DNA of 64,000 nucleotides from Isoetes taiwanensis (taxonomy: Eukaryota; Streptophyta; Lycopodiopsida; Isoetales; Isoetaceae): NCBI GenBank assembly GCA_021234155.1, contig JAJEKV010000013.1:6142187-6206186 (forward strand). Reading direction: 5' to 3'. A program made the translations under genes and the position numbers. Below the pieces are notes generated by a model. That model saw only the letters and a program-made list of their open reading frames with translations, was not told where the DNA came from and did no database searches. Of this stretch, positions 45,601-56,560 are shown in pieces. Every line of letters starts with the position of its first letter. Position 1 is the first letter of the stretch.

Positions 45601-46960
45601 ATTTTGAAGGCCTCTTATTTGGAAGATGTGGAGCCTCCCATTGCTTGATACCAGCAATGTTTGTGGAAGAACCCAGTTTGACGAGGATCTTGACACACTC
45701 TCTGTACATGGTATCTTGACACATTCTGCCTCAAGCTCAGGATTACAGTTCTGAAATGGTACATTGTGCATTATTCTTTTGTTTTCAGGTACTGAGAATG
45801 ATACTGAGCACTTTCTTTGCACATTGGCAATGCAAGAATTGCATGAACATGAACACCCAAGTGATATGTGCTCTTCCATTATACCACAAGATGCAATGCT
45901 AAATATGCATGTAATGTGGCACTTAAAGCATGCACAATGGCACTTAAAGCAATGTAGCACTTAAAACGAATGCAGTGGCATGAGAACCTCATTACAATTT
46001 AGGTTATACTTCAGATTTTTAGAAACAGGACTTCAGTTGGACATTGTCTGCGCCACAGGTGACACACCTTGGAAATCAATAGTTGAGGTTTGTCTTTAAA
46101 ATTTGATGTCTGTTCAGATTCAGAATGCATCCTAGCAATGTTTATGCAGATCGTTATGCCCAATCAAAGAACAAGTACAATAGAGATGGTTGTGTTGAGA
46201 AGGGCAGGATTAGAAATGGATAATACGAACATATGCAATTAAAGTCCTAATGTAATTTGTTCCAAACCTGCAGATACCTCACATGGTAAGTGCATAGATA
46301 ACAACTACATCCACATTGTGCCCATGTTGGATAAAGTACTTCATTATCGATTGTTATTATTAATTGGAGATTACTACAGTGTGTTATTATGCATCGTTGG
46401 GATCTACTTAGGACAAATTTTATGTCTGCAAATACACCAAATCCTGGATTAACAAAATTGTGACTAAGTTATAGAGTACATTCAATGTTGTTTCATGTAC
46501 AGACCAGCTTATATGTTTGACATTGTGTGTAGTGCAGACTAGGACATATACTGGCCCATCGCTTATATGTCTAATCCATTAAACTGTATTTGTACGTATA
46601 TCTTACTTCTTGCATCAACTAAATTGTTGTCAGCTTAAGGTGCATATTGATGGGTCTCCAAAGTTCGTACTTTGTTTGTTGGATGAATAAGAAGGTAACC
46701 TAACTAGAAGTTGCTTTGCTAGAAGTGGAGGTTGCAACTTAGGGAGTTATGTCTCCATATAGCTCAAAGCATCCTGACCAACATTTGTAAGCTATCCACT
46801 TATCTTTGCTGAGTCTTACTTTGAAATAAAATAACTAACACTATATGGAGCCTAATTGTTCCCAATTTGCAGGAATGGCAATACAAGCCATAGATTTATT
46901 TACTTCCTCAAATTGCATCTCCATGTTGCCGTTCTACTGCATCACAATAGCTTGAATAGA
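42601..46960 (+). other. Gene-like remnants of unknown identity
   Basis: Several short stretches look like exons but cannot be joined into a known protein. One is 43690-43766, bounded by TTTGTAG and GTACGT, reading FATRYAAPFFKYEIDLTVFF. Others are 44077-44210 (SSFLDDKYEVRLGSLSEARV) and 45787-45915 after TTTTCAG (TENDTEHFLCTLAMQELHEH). On the minus strand 43443-43280 reads YFHDNNNNYHISGRPYHQNG. They may belong to one eroded gene or to several. No function is claimed. Confidence 0.3.
44361..44448 (+). repeat. Tandem duplication of a 44 bp unit
   Basis: The unit beginning 'ggttgatctctatataagc' occurs twice head to tail with no difference seen. The TATATAAG in each unit is a TATA-like word, but no gene is seen to depend on it. 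Confidence 0.8.
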
Positions 46961-46964
46961 CCCG

Positions 46965-48846
46965 TGGTTATCGTCTTACCTGATCCTGAGGCTTCAAACA
47001 CATTCTGATTGCTTTTGAGGTTATATCAGGCATAGGCCTAAATGCCACCAAAAGTACCGTTCTATGGGCCTTGGAGGGAGATATTGACCCTCGTGCTAAT
47101 GGTTTGGGCTTCCCAGTCGTAGCTGCAGGGGAAACAGTTAAGCTATTGGGTTTGCCCCTTTCGGTCTCAGATAATATGAAGGGTCTCTGGGCTCCTATTT
47201 TAGACAAACTTAGAAAAAAGGTTGGGCTATGGTCCTCTAAAGGATTGTCTCAGCGGGAAGAAGTGCTTGATTTGCTAATCTTTCGCGGCCGGCTCTCACA
47301 TATATTCCTCGCCCGTGTTGGTAGCCCGAAAGGAGTTTATAATCAAATCTGAGGTTATCATTAGAAAGTTCATTTGGGGGTATGGCTAACGTTGCTTGGT
47401 CCGAGCTATGCGAGGGGATAAAAGGGATGGAGGGATTGGATGTAAGGACCCTTTCACGCAGCTCAAGCTCTGGCGGCTAGATTTGTCGGCGCGAGTGTTA
47501 CAAGGTGATACATCTCTGCTCGGCATTTGTTAAGCACTTGGTTTGATTTGTGCAAGATTGAGGGGTAAACCATCCCTTCCTAGGGATGAACTAGGAGCCT
47601 TCTTTTTGTAACTTTAGGGTCGCCTCGGCACTTCCCGGTCATGAGGCGTATTCTTCATGCTTGGAGGGAGGTGCAAACAGTATGCTCCCCATGACTATAC
47701 CTCGAGATTTTGGGAAAGTCAAGTATATTTTGGAATACTCATGTATGGGAAGAGAATGGGCGTCCCTTGGCATTAGTTCATCCTCGCATCTTTAAGAAAT
47801 GGCGAGACCATGGGATCTTAAAAATTGCAAACATCTTTGGGAAAACGATAATTTGGATCTCTTGGATGGAATTTAGACTCAAAGTGCAAAGGGCGGGGGA
47901 GGGTGATAGAAAGATACTACGGAAAATTCTAGATAATGTTAAGCTTCTCTCGGGGGCTCGGGTCACGAGGAAAAGTGGTCTGTCGCGGTGTAAGGAGTCA
48001 TACGGTGTTGCTAGTATATATCGGGCCCTTTGTGATGACTCCCCTCCTCAAAGCGAAGCTAGGCTTCAAGTGAGTGGATCGGTGGCTAAGCTCCTCTGGC
48101 AAACTCTGGAAAACCTTATGCTCTAGGAGAATACAATTTTTAGATGGGAGGCCCTCCAAGGAGGCCTCAACACTAAAGTGAATTTTGGTCCATAGAGGAA
48201 TTGTGTCTTCGATTTATGTCCTCTTGGGTGCCGGGCTAGCGAATCTCTTTCACATCTCTTCTTACGTCCAAGAATTATAGAGTTTTGGTATTGGGTATGC
48301 CCCTGTTGTGAGGCTGCATGTGCACCAACTTGGATGGCGAATGTTGTCATGGTCTCATTTAGAGCGTATTGAAGCCTCCCGGTTAGTTTGGCTCTCACGG
48401 ACTATATGGAGACATCGATGCGATGTCACTTTGGGGGCAATCTATCTCTATTGAGAAACTTAAAAATCTTTTTAATAGGGAAGTTGCTTTAATGGCATTG
48501 TCCCACCACAGGAAGATGGGGATGAGCTATAATAAGGGATTGGACAGAATTGGTAAGATTGAAGAATTTTATAACTACTTCAAGTGCCATTGGATGAGCT
48601 CTGAGGACCTAGACCTTCATGATAGGTCTAATGGTGGAACAATTCGAGTTTAGTGGAGAAAGCAATCTGAGTAACTGACCAGATAGGGTCTCTCTACCAT
48701 TATGTTGTTGTGGAATAGGACTTCCCTTAGTACGCACATCATGATGCATAGAGAACCCATTTAATAGCCCTAATGCTTCCTATTTGTCCCATTGGGGACT
48801 CTCTGTATCTTTATTATTATTATTAATAACAAAAAACACACTCTTA

Positions 48847-48877
<31 letters not shown>

Positions 48878-48879
48878 AA
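46965..48879 (+). pseudogene. L1-type LINE 3' part with poly(A)
   Basis: Frames such as 47071-47350 (LEGDIDPRANGLGFPVV, VKLLGLPLSVSDNMK, LDKLRKKVGLWSSKGLSQRE) match the post-RT region of plant L1 LINEs. GMANVAWSELCEGIKG near 47380 continues it. The rest is frameshifted. The 3' end reads 'ctttattattattattaat', 'cactcttaccctc' and then about 28 A residues (48851-48879). It shows the parent family of the LINE tail in the PPR gene at 14558. Confidence 0.8.
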
Positions 48880-49832
48880 TTCTGATAACATTCGTTGTTT
48901 CGGAAAGCTTCCTGCTCAACGTGCTTTACTATTTTCTTGCTTGGACTCTTTTTTGTCCATACTATTAATCTAGACGTAATGTGTACTCCAGCAAAGGAAA
49001 TTAAACTATGATACCAGGTAGCTATAGTTGGACAATAAATAGCTTTCTATATGTGGCACTAGAATTAGTGTGTTGTATCTATTCACATCGTGAGAGATTG
49101 CCAACTTTAAGTTTCAGATTGGCAAAAAAAACAAAAAAAAAATTCTAAGTTGAATATTGACAATCCTGAGCTACCTCTTCATTTTTGTCTTGCATAGATT
49201 TAAGCCCACTTCAGTTATCCCACTCAAGCCCGACAACCAATAGGGTCATTTTATTTTGTTATTGCAAAGGGTTCTTTAACTCTTAATACATGTTTAGTTC
49301 AATACAATACACTTAGCATTGAGGTATTTAATTATGTCTACAACTTCATCATTGCTTACAACAGGGTCGTAACTATGCCCGGCAACATCGAGCAATGTGC
49401 ATTTGCAATGTTAAGAGGCACAAACATCATTTCAAATTATTATTTTTCATTTATTGTAAATGGTTAGAAATTGCTACCTCAAGGATGGAATCCTTGCAGT
49501 TATCACTACAACTGCATTGCCAACATAGGTTAAAATCCTTAACTAATAGTAAACTTCTTTCCAAGAAAGAACCTTAGCGCTCTAATCATACAACTTAAGG
49601 TGCATTCCTAAACTAACCATAAACTTATTCCCAAGAGGGAACTTTAGCGAATCCGATCATACAACCTTGAAGCGCACTATGTTTAACTCCCACATGATCC
49701 AAATGGTTTCAATAGTTGTAAATCTGACATCCAACTTAGACAATAGCTTAAAAGGAGGATCATTGACAAGCATGCATATGTTCCTAAATCCTACATCTTA
49801 TTCATATAATTCTACAATAGCATTGTAGTTAC
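48880..49832. other. No gene recognised; probable Helitron body
   Basis: The only notable item is a degenerate copy of the Helitron hairpin ('tgcccggcaacatcgagc') at 49374-49392. No helicase or Rep text is present, so any Helitron here is non-autonomous. Confidence 0.35.
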
Positions 49833-49860
49833 GCCCGGCAACGCCGGGCACCATAACTAG
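49833..49860 (+). mobile_element. Helitron 3' terminus, second copy
   Basis: The stretch has the same hairpin, spacer and CTAG as at 4627-4654, again followed by T. Sequence upstream differs between the two, as usual for non-autonomous Helitrons sharing only their ends. Confidence 0.8.
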
Positions 49861-50034
49861 TAATGCCAATATTGCATTGTAGCATAGTAATATATTCACC
49901 ATAGGTAGCACCAACATGGGCTATATTATGGAGGGATATTGGCCATGTTGGTTTTATTTATGTGATAGTACTGTGCTACCGTGCTTGTTATCTAGACTTA
50001 TAATGCGATGTTGTATGACTTATAATAATGCTAC

Positions 50035-50215
50035 TTAACACCCTGCCCCTCAAGTTTATAATGATCCAACGACTGAGATCAACCTTGGCCAACGCTTTAC
50101 TGGAGCCATAACACACTGCTACTTCGTAAAACTCTATGATTTTATCGAATGGACAATCCAGATCAATTCTGATGGTGATTAGACGGCCAAAACACTCAGG
50201 GTGGGGTGTTAAGGG
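50035..50215. repeat. Possible small inverted-repeat element
   Basis: CTTAACACCCTGCCCCT at the left and AGGGTGGGGTGTTAAG at the right are inverted partners about 180 bp apart. No clear target duplication flanks them. Confidence 0.35.
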
Positions 50216-50422
50216 CGACTCATGTTTTAATGGAGCTGTAACACTCTCGAGCGAGGGCGTTATCCACCTCTTATATTGTTCGTTTTTTAAACGACTCCAA
50301 AAAAACAAGAATTATGGGCCAACGCCACCAAAGAGAGCCGTCTATGTTTAGGGCAAGGTGAAATTGAGTGGTGGAGAGCCGAGAGAAATCTAGGGTTAGG
50401 GCAAGAGAGGATTAGGTTAGTT

Positions 50423-50467
50423 ATCCCACAGGCCGAAAGAAAAAAAATATCAGGGCAGGATACAAAA
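50423..50467 (+). promoter_or_regulatory. snRNA promoter: USE-like box and TATA-like box
   Basis: ATCCCACAGG (50423-50432) resembles the plant snRNA upstream element RTCCCACATCG. ATACAAAA at 50460-50467 stands about 30 bases further and about 25-30 bases before the U1 RNA start. This spacing is that of Pol II-type plant snRNA genes. The USE has mismatches at its end. Confidence 0.5.
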
Positions 50468-50490
50468 GTGGAAGAGGGGGCATGAAGAAC

Positions 50491-50657
50491 TTACATACCT
50501 GGGCGGGGCTGATCGGTGATCAGGAAGGCCGATGGCCTGGGGCGGCTTCCCCATTGCACAAAGCGGAAGTCGTTCCAGCATTTTTCCTTTTCAGGAATTA
50601 TGCTCGTCATAATTTTTGCTAGTGGGGGCTCCATGCGTCCGCGCAGTCGGCCCCCGT
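50491..50657 (+). ncRNA. U1: U1 spliceosomal snRNA, variant
   Basis: U1 snRNA in the U1 snRNP pairs with 5' splice sites. Seen here in order: a 5' arm TTACATACCTGG (canonical ATACTTACCTGG), stem-loop I with GATCAGGAAGG (canonical GATCACGAAGG, the U1-70K site), stem-loop II with CATTGCAC in the loop (the U1A site), a stem-loop III region, an Sm site ATAATTTTTG, and a strong terminal stem GGGGGC...GCCCCC. The length, about 167 bases, fits. The changed base at position 5 of the 5' arm would alter pairing with splice-site position +4. The promoter boxes upstream suggest it could be transcribed, but a pseudogene is possible. Confidence 0.85.
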
Positions 50658-52240
50658 CAAATCTCTAAGCTGCATAATCTTTTACTAACAAGGTATTTTC
50701 TCTTCTGAAAGCTCACTTATCCTTTGTCGGTTTTGTTTTCCTTCGTCTGGAGCTTAGGGGTTTTGTCAAATTTATTCTAACCTGGTACTATTCTGAAACC
50801 TCAAATCTTTTGTGGGTTTTTTTTTTCTTCGTCTTTGTCAAATTTCTAAGCTGCGGACTGTATGCTAGTGTTTCCTCTTTCAGGTGCTTCCTTATTTTGC
50901 CCTTGAATGCTTTAGCTTGTTATTAGGTATTTGACGGATCTAGTGTAAGTGCTTCATGCTAACACAGAGATGTTGGACTTGCTGCTCTTTTGTTTGAGTT
51001 TTGTTAAGCTTCTTCAGCCTTGTGCTTTGTGCAAGGATGCTAATATTGCTGTTTTAAGTATTGTCTTATTCGATGAATAAGGCATTCCACTATGCCTTCC
51101 AGCCAATATAGAGAAGTTGCATGGTGTTTACACCTGAAACGTGGATGTCTTGTACCTCAGCACAGTTTTTGCTTGTTGTGGCATATTTTTAAGCATGTCT
51201 CCAGGTTGGCATGTTGGAAGAAACTGGCATTGTTTTCATATTGTTTTAAAGGCTTTTCCATATACTCCTTCAACCTCGTGCTTCGTCTTGTATGTGCTTA
51301 GATTTTATCTGGATCTTGTTGACTTGCCTGCTGTTTTCAGTAATATCAACTGAAAATGAACTTGCCTGGAAAATTTTGATCTACACTTGTGGGCGCTCGC
51401 ATTAAGGCTTTTCTTGGCTGAATGCATGTTCGATAAGTTAGTAAGTTGATACTCAATCAAATGACTACAAAAGATTGGATGTAGATCTTCTACATTGATA
51501 GAGACTTTTGGAAGCTCTTTTCATGACCTTGGAAGCCTTTAACTATGAGCATAGCTTCTCTATAAGGTATCAGAAGAGCCACTTTGAATGCACATCAGGC
51601 GGTTTTATTGGAGTTTATGAGAGATGAGACCTAATAGTGACAAAATGGAAGGCCAACCGTGAATGTACATTTGTGGTTCTGTTCATGAGATCTAATGACA
51701 AATGCAAGGGTTTCCAGGCATTCAGTTGGTACAGAATTGTACATTTAGTCTTTAAATTAGTAGTGTAACACCCTTCTCTCCCTGGCCCTTTAGATATGTA
51801 TTTTCTCCATTGCTATGCCTTACACGGTCATTGCTTCAATGCCCATGTTCCCTTCATGTATGCATTCTAGAGTATGCCAGAAATGTGCATTTCAGCACTG
51901 TCGTGGCCCTGCCCGTTAAGCTTGAAGATTTGTTGTGGTCACTCATGGACATCCACAGAACCAGCTAGGCTGAAATAAAAAAAACAAATTTTTGCGTCAA
52001 TATATTGATATATATTTCTTTAGAGACCAGTTTTAAGATCAAAGCTTTCTCTGGACCTAATTTTAAGATTAAAGCCATTGAACTCTTGCAAGCTTCCATC
52101 TAACGGACACATGTAAGCATTCTGGGTTTCTTGGTTGAAGAATGGAACATCTCATCTTCTTACAGTAGTTTTTTCTTCTTCCCAGTTCCACTTGCAAGAG
52201 TCTTTAGGTTATGCCGCGTATCTCTTCAATGGGAGTTCCG
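50658..52240. other. No gene recognised
   Basis: The sequence is T-rich with short frames only. A 'gtgtaacaccctt' word near 51766 recalls the 50.04 kb inverted repeat ends, nothing more. Confidence 0.4.
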
Positions 52241-52394
52241 GATAAGAGAAAGCCCTTTTACTGGGCTTTCTGTGTTGGAAAGTGGGCCGACGCGCGTCAG
52301 CGCGGAGGCCCACTTGACAACACAGAAAGCCCAGTAAAAGGGCTTTGTTTTAACGTAAAGGGACGGTTGGACCACTCAGATGCCGCCACGTGTA
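52241..52394 (+). repeat. Hairpin module 1: near-perfect 40 bp stem
   Basis: The arms are 52249-52288 and 52307-52346 around an 18-base GC-rich loop. The only imperfection I see is a GA opposite GA. The module starts GATAAGAGAA and is followed by TTAACGTAAAGGGAC and then GCCACGTG at 52384-52391. A transcript would fold like a small-RNA precursor. Confidence 0.8.
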
Positions 52395-52685
52395 CTTGTA
52401 TCAGGTAAAAAGAACAGAATGACAAGTAAAAAAAAAGAAAGGGCGAGTAAAAGTGATAGAAAGCGGCGTAAAAAAAGCAGAAGTGTCCGTAAAAATCTTG
52501 GACGACTTTCTGGATTTGGAAAACGTACACGTGTCACACATCGATTGGATGAAATAACTGAATGTGGGACAACCGTCCTTTACGTCGCTGCGATTCTAAT
52601 GGGTTGGATTAGCCGCGGGAGCCAAAATATCTTCCATTCCTATTTCGTGGCAAATATGATTTAGGCAAAGATATCTTTGGTTCAT

Positions 52686-52770
52686 TTCGCATAAGGGAAA
52701 GCTGCCCACAGTGCCTTTCTCTCAACGAAAAGGGACCGCTGGGTACAATCTAGCGTGCCATGTGTGTTCA
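52686..52770 (+). repeat. Hairpin module 2, short form
   Basis: CATAAGGGAAAG, a short GAAAG/CTTTC hairpin, then TCAACGAAAAGGGACCG and GCCATGTG follow the same order of landmarks as module 1. Confidence 0.45.
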
Positions 52771-53124
52771 ATTCTTGTCCCTGCGCTAATCAGATCATGC
52801 CATTTGGCAAGTTTCAAATCAAGAATCATGTTATCACTGCGATGCGATTCCTGTTTTAGTTGCATTCCGGAAGGGCATCCCTGTTTTACTTGCAATCTGG
52901 CATGATTACCCTGCATTCCACTGATTTACTTGCATTCTGGCTGATGGTTACTTGCATTCTGGCTTCAAGAATTGAACGTCCCTTGTTTCCACGTTATAGG
53001 AAAGTAAGGCTGAGATTCCACTAGATAGCAGCAAGCCAATCAAATGAACAACGCTTGACAATTAGCAGCAAGCCAATCCAACTTCTGGAGTTCCAGTGTG
53101 ATTCCACTAACAGAGGTAGTTTAT

Positions 53125-53293
53125 GTATAAGGGAATGGCGGGCCATCTTCCGGGCCTGGAAAAGAGCCCGACGCAGCCGACGCTGTTAGGCAGAGGGCGC
53201 TTTGACAGGGCAGGAAGATGGCCCTCCAGGCCATTCTCTTAACGTGAATGTCGGTTAGGCGACATTCAGCCGTCAATTTTTGCCACGTGGACG
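53125..53293 (+). repeat. Hairpin module 3: long imperfect stem
   Basis: TATAAGGGAATGGC opens the left arm, paired with GCCATTCTC at 53230-53238. The inner parts GGGCCATCTTCC and GGAAGATGGCCC also pair. After the stem come TTAACGTGAA and GCCACGTGGAC (53282-53292), as in module 1. A second small stem 'tgtcg...cgaca' lies between. Confidence 0.7.
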
Positions 53294-53524
53294 GCCAGGA
53301 TCAGTTCATTGCAAAATACAGAGCAGTGTCGGAACGAAATATCAGAATGTAGACTACGATTTCAGAATGTAGACTAATAAACGCGGTAGGTGGCTTCCAC
53401 AAAATTAATTTTTGCCATGTGTTGCAATCGCATTAGCTGATACGCACAAGCTTATCCACAGGAACAGGAGAATCAAACATGACCAAGAAAAAAATATTCT
53501 TTTTGTCAAGAACTTTTCAAGGAC

Positions 53525-54500
53525 TCAAAAAGTAGGCAACTTTAGTCTTTGCAGATGCTGCTTAAACCAAAAACCCATCCTACGGAGATCAAGGAACTGG
53601 CCCATGAAATGACATACAACTGCATGAGAAACCAAATTCTGAACACGCTGCAAATGCAAGCTGTGATCAATTGCAATCACAGGTTTGCCAGCATGAGCAA
53701 ATATACTAGCACACTGATCTGGCTCATAAAAAAAATCCTCAGAAGGTAACTGAACATCCATATGATCAGCCATAGATTGCCACTCCTTCAAGTATGCTGA
53801 GACATCGCGTTTATTATTTGCAACCAAAATACTAATACTCATAGCGGCAGAGACCCGGGCACTTCTAACACTGGAAGACATATCACGCTTATTCCAATCA
53901 CTGAAGCGTGTATGAGGAGCATGAAAGCCGAGATTAGTTGATGTCCCAACAGCAGGGGTAGTAGAAGCACTTGTCGGCACAGAAGAAGTAGCACGCATTG
54001 GAGCTACACCACTAGGGGTGCCGTAACCGTGATTGGGGAGAAGGTGAGAACGACCGAGATGAAGGAAGAGGAGGAAATTGTTGTAGATCAAAAAGTGAGG
54101 CAAAAGGTACACCATCAAGAGCTAAAGGATTAAGCCGAAAGTTTGCTGGCAATTGGAGGCCAATTGAGGCATTAATAGGAACAGAAGAGACCCCGAATGC
54201 AGCAAAGTTGGAGCTATTCAAAATAAGAGAGCTTATCTCAAAAGGTAAAGCACATGAAAAAAACACACCAGGGTTTGTCATGGAGACCGAAATGGAAGTG
54301 CTGCAATCCGCCGGCACTAGATGTGCTGAAGTATCTAATGCCATACCATAAATAGAACATTGATCTAGGTACTCACTAAGGTTTGAGAAGATTTTGGCCA
54401 GATGCCAATTGTTTTCTAGATGCCAATTGTTTTCTAGACAAAGGCAAGCTTCTTGCTTCAACCCTCTTAACGCTTGACACGCACCACACAACCACCCTTG
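53525..54500 (-). pseudogene. L1-type LINE ORF1 remnant (DUF4283-like)
   Basis: The minus strand 54118-53525 reads GKPVIAIDHSLHLQRVQNLV followed by HFMGQFLDLRRMGFWFKQHL. This resembles the DUF4283 start of plant L1 ORF1 proteins ('alVgrF.g.rP....i..W'). Upstream, to 54500, another frame is serine/proline-rich. A 19 bp unit 'gatgccaattgttttctag' is tandemly doubled at about 54402-54439. The frame changes near 54060. The family call is tentative. Confidence 0.45.
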
Positions 54501-54934
54501 CATGCTCTTTTAGGGTAACCTAGTTCATAGAGTTAGACAATATTCTATAGCATATACTAAAACCCAGTATTTTTTTTTTAGCACGCCAGCCTAACCAAGC
54601 GTGCAGCCCTCCTTGCAATTCTAGGCTATCCACGTAGCAGTTCCAAATCAGCCAAACCTTAGGTGGCATGGCGTTAAGCCGTTGGATCTGTATTTTCTTA
54701 AATGGACGGCGGTGGAAATTAGAAATGGCTAAAATTTTACCCGGAGAATTGGAAGGACGTTCGAAGGCACGGTGCCTACATCGATTCGATTACATTGAGA
54801 GGTTTCTTGCAACCACCTCGTATTCTTCTGGCTCGGCAATGTAGAGGCAGGTTGGATTTTACTGTCAAGGATCCATGTGCATGCTTTCACGGCTAAATCT
54901 GCATTAACCGGCCAAGAGTAATTTGTCAATAACG

Positions 54935-55038
54935 GATAACTTGCCTGTTTATATCAAAGAATTATTGCCGGTGGTGTTGCTGAGAGATTTGCAAAAACAG
55001 TTGTAGCTCCTCTTGAACGCCTGAAGATCTTATTTCAG
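54935..55038 (+). pseudogene. Mitochondrial carrier family exon (isolated, frameshifted)
   Basis: The text LPVYIKE, then after a missing base IAGGVAERFAKTVVAPLERL and KILFQ, is the first transmembrane signature of mitochondrial solute carriers. It includes PLERLK (PxD/ExxK/R). It stops at CAG|GTAATG, a normal exon end. It is most like plant CoA or adenine-nucleotide carriers. No other carrier exon follows in 5 kb, so this is a fragment. Confidence 0.7.
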
Positions 55039-55499
55039 GTAATGAATGCAGCAGATCTCTGTTTTTGTAGTTAATGATCATTCAGATACTAGCATTATGC
55101 CCATCTCTATCTATGTTTTCTTTCTTTCTCGGAGTCAGATATTCCTTTTCTATTACTCTGAACATTTTTTTGTGCTAATGGAGCCGCTTCCTCTTTCTCA
55201 AATTTAGATTGAACCACAGACCATGGCTTGAAGTATTTTAATGGGCCTGATGAAACCGGATTCGTAGCCCTTTTCTTGGCTCTAGCTGACAAAGCTGAAC
55301 CTAATTTATCTAAGCCTATGTATAGGCCATTTATCTGGCAGGACCTTTTTCCATTCACATCAACAGCCTTTTCCTCTTTTTTATTTGGGTCAGAGAATGC
55401 AAAGTTTTGCTCAAATTGTGTACCGGCTTTAAAGGTACTATGGAGAACTATATGGAAAGTCATGCAAGAAAATCATTCTTCAAGTGGTTGAGTGTTGCA

Positions 55500-56560
55500 C
55501 ATGCTTTTTGTGAAGAGCAGCAGAGCTTTTATTTGTTGCTGTAGATAAACATGTTGCAGGTAAAGGAAAACATGTTGTAACTGAAGAAAAACATGTTGCA
55601 GCTGAAGAGCAATATTTTGATGCTCCAGAGCATCATTCTGAGCACTATGCTGAACCATCTCTTGATCGCAGTTGCTCTGCTTGACCAGTTGCTATATTGG
55701 AAGAAAAGGCAAATGGAAAAGTAAGGATTGATTTGACATTTGTGGAAAGCATTTTGAACGAGCTTAATGCGTTGCATAATTGTAGTCATACATCGAGGGA
55801 ACAGCTAGAGAATTTGAGTGCCATTCTTCAAAAAATACAGGAGGATGTTAGCACCATGAAATCATATATGGACAAACAAGATATCCATTAGTGCATAGAA
55901 CTTGGAGTCTTGTTGCCTTGGATGTTGCATTTGGTCTCCTGTTTGGGATGCGGCGCATTTACTTACAATCACATAAATGTTTTGGCATTCTAACAGGTTG
56001 CCGTTTGCTATTGTTTTGCATTGACATCCAACATAAGGAATCAAATATTAGGCAAGTTCTACTCATGGTGCATGTGCAAATAAGCAGAAATACGAGGTTT
56101 TGGAGCAGATCCTGGATGTATTTCTAGGCTATGCATGTGGAAATAGACGAACTCCATTGTAGCTCCCACAAACACCTTGCTATTGATGTCCTGTATGCTC
56201 ATCTGTCTATGGACCATGTGAGTAACTTCTGAGGTCTGATGTTTTTTTACTTTTCAGTTTTGTCACTTGTTTCATCTGACATGGCAACATCAAACCTCAG
56301 ACATTTATGATGTGTTTTTAGGAGGCCTTGCTAAACAGAGGTGAAGATATTGTGATCATGCCTATTTGGAATTTTTATAGAAGTTTTTTACAAGGCACAA
56401 GAACCTGCACATGTATTATCTGTTGACAAGGTGCATTATCACTTGGTTCGAATTTATGGCATAGGGGACCACGAGGCCATCGCTTTCCATGAATATGGTT
56501 TGCCCTTATTGTTCAGATCCGCTGGAACTTGGTGATATATCTATCAGGTTTAATTGCTGC
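55500..56560 (+). pseudogene. Broken multi-exon gene of unknown family
   Basis: Coherent coding text appears in several pieces. 55540-55890 reads KHVAGKGKHVVTEEKHVAAE, a TGA stop at 55681, then VRIDLTFVESILNELNALHN and a coiled-coil-like end. 56075-56140 reads KQKYEVLEQILDVFLGYACG. A piece ends at a GTGAGT donor (56218) and resumes after TTTTTAG at 56322 (EALLNRGEDIVIMPIWNFYR). 56430-56530 reads HYHLVRIYGIGDHEAIAFHE. The pieces need shifts and skip one stop. I cannot identify the protein. Confidence 0.45.

Noticed and set aside
52249-52346. Transcription terminator hairpin
   Set aside because: Intrinsic terminators are bacterial. The stem is too long and lies in plant nuclear repeats.
55107-55463. 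118-residue minus-strand protein
   Set aside because: It looks mildly protein-like (basic, Lys/Glu-rich), but the opposite strand is also open and neither matches a family. It was left out as a gene call.
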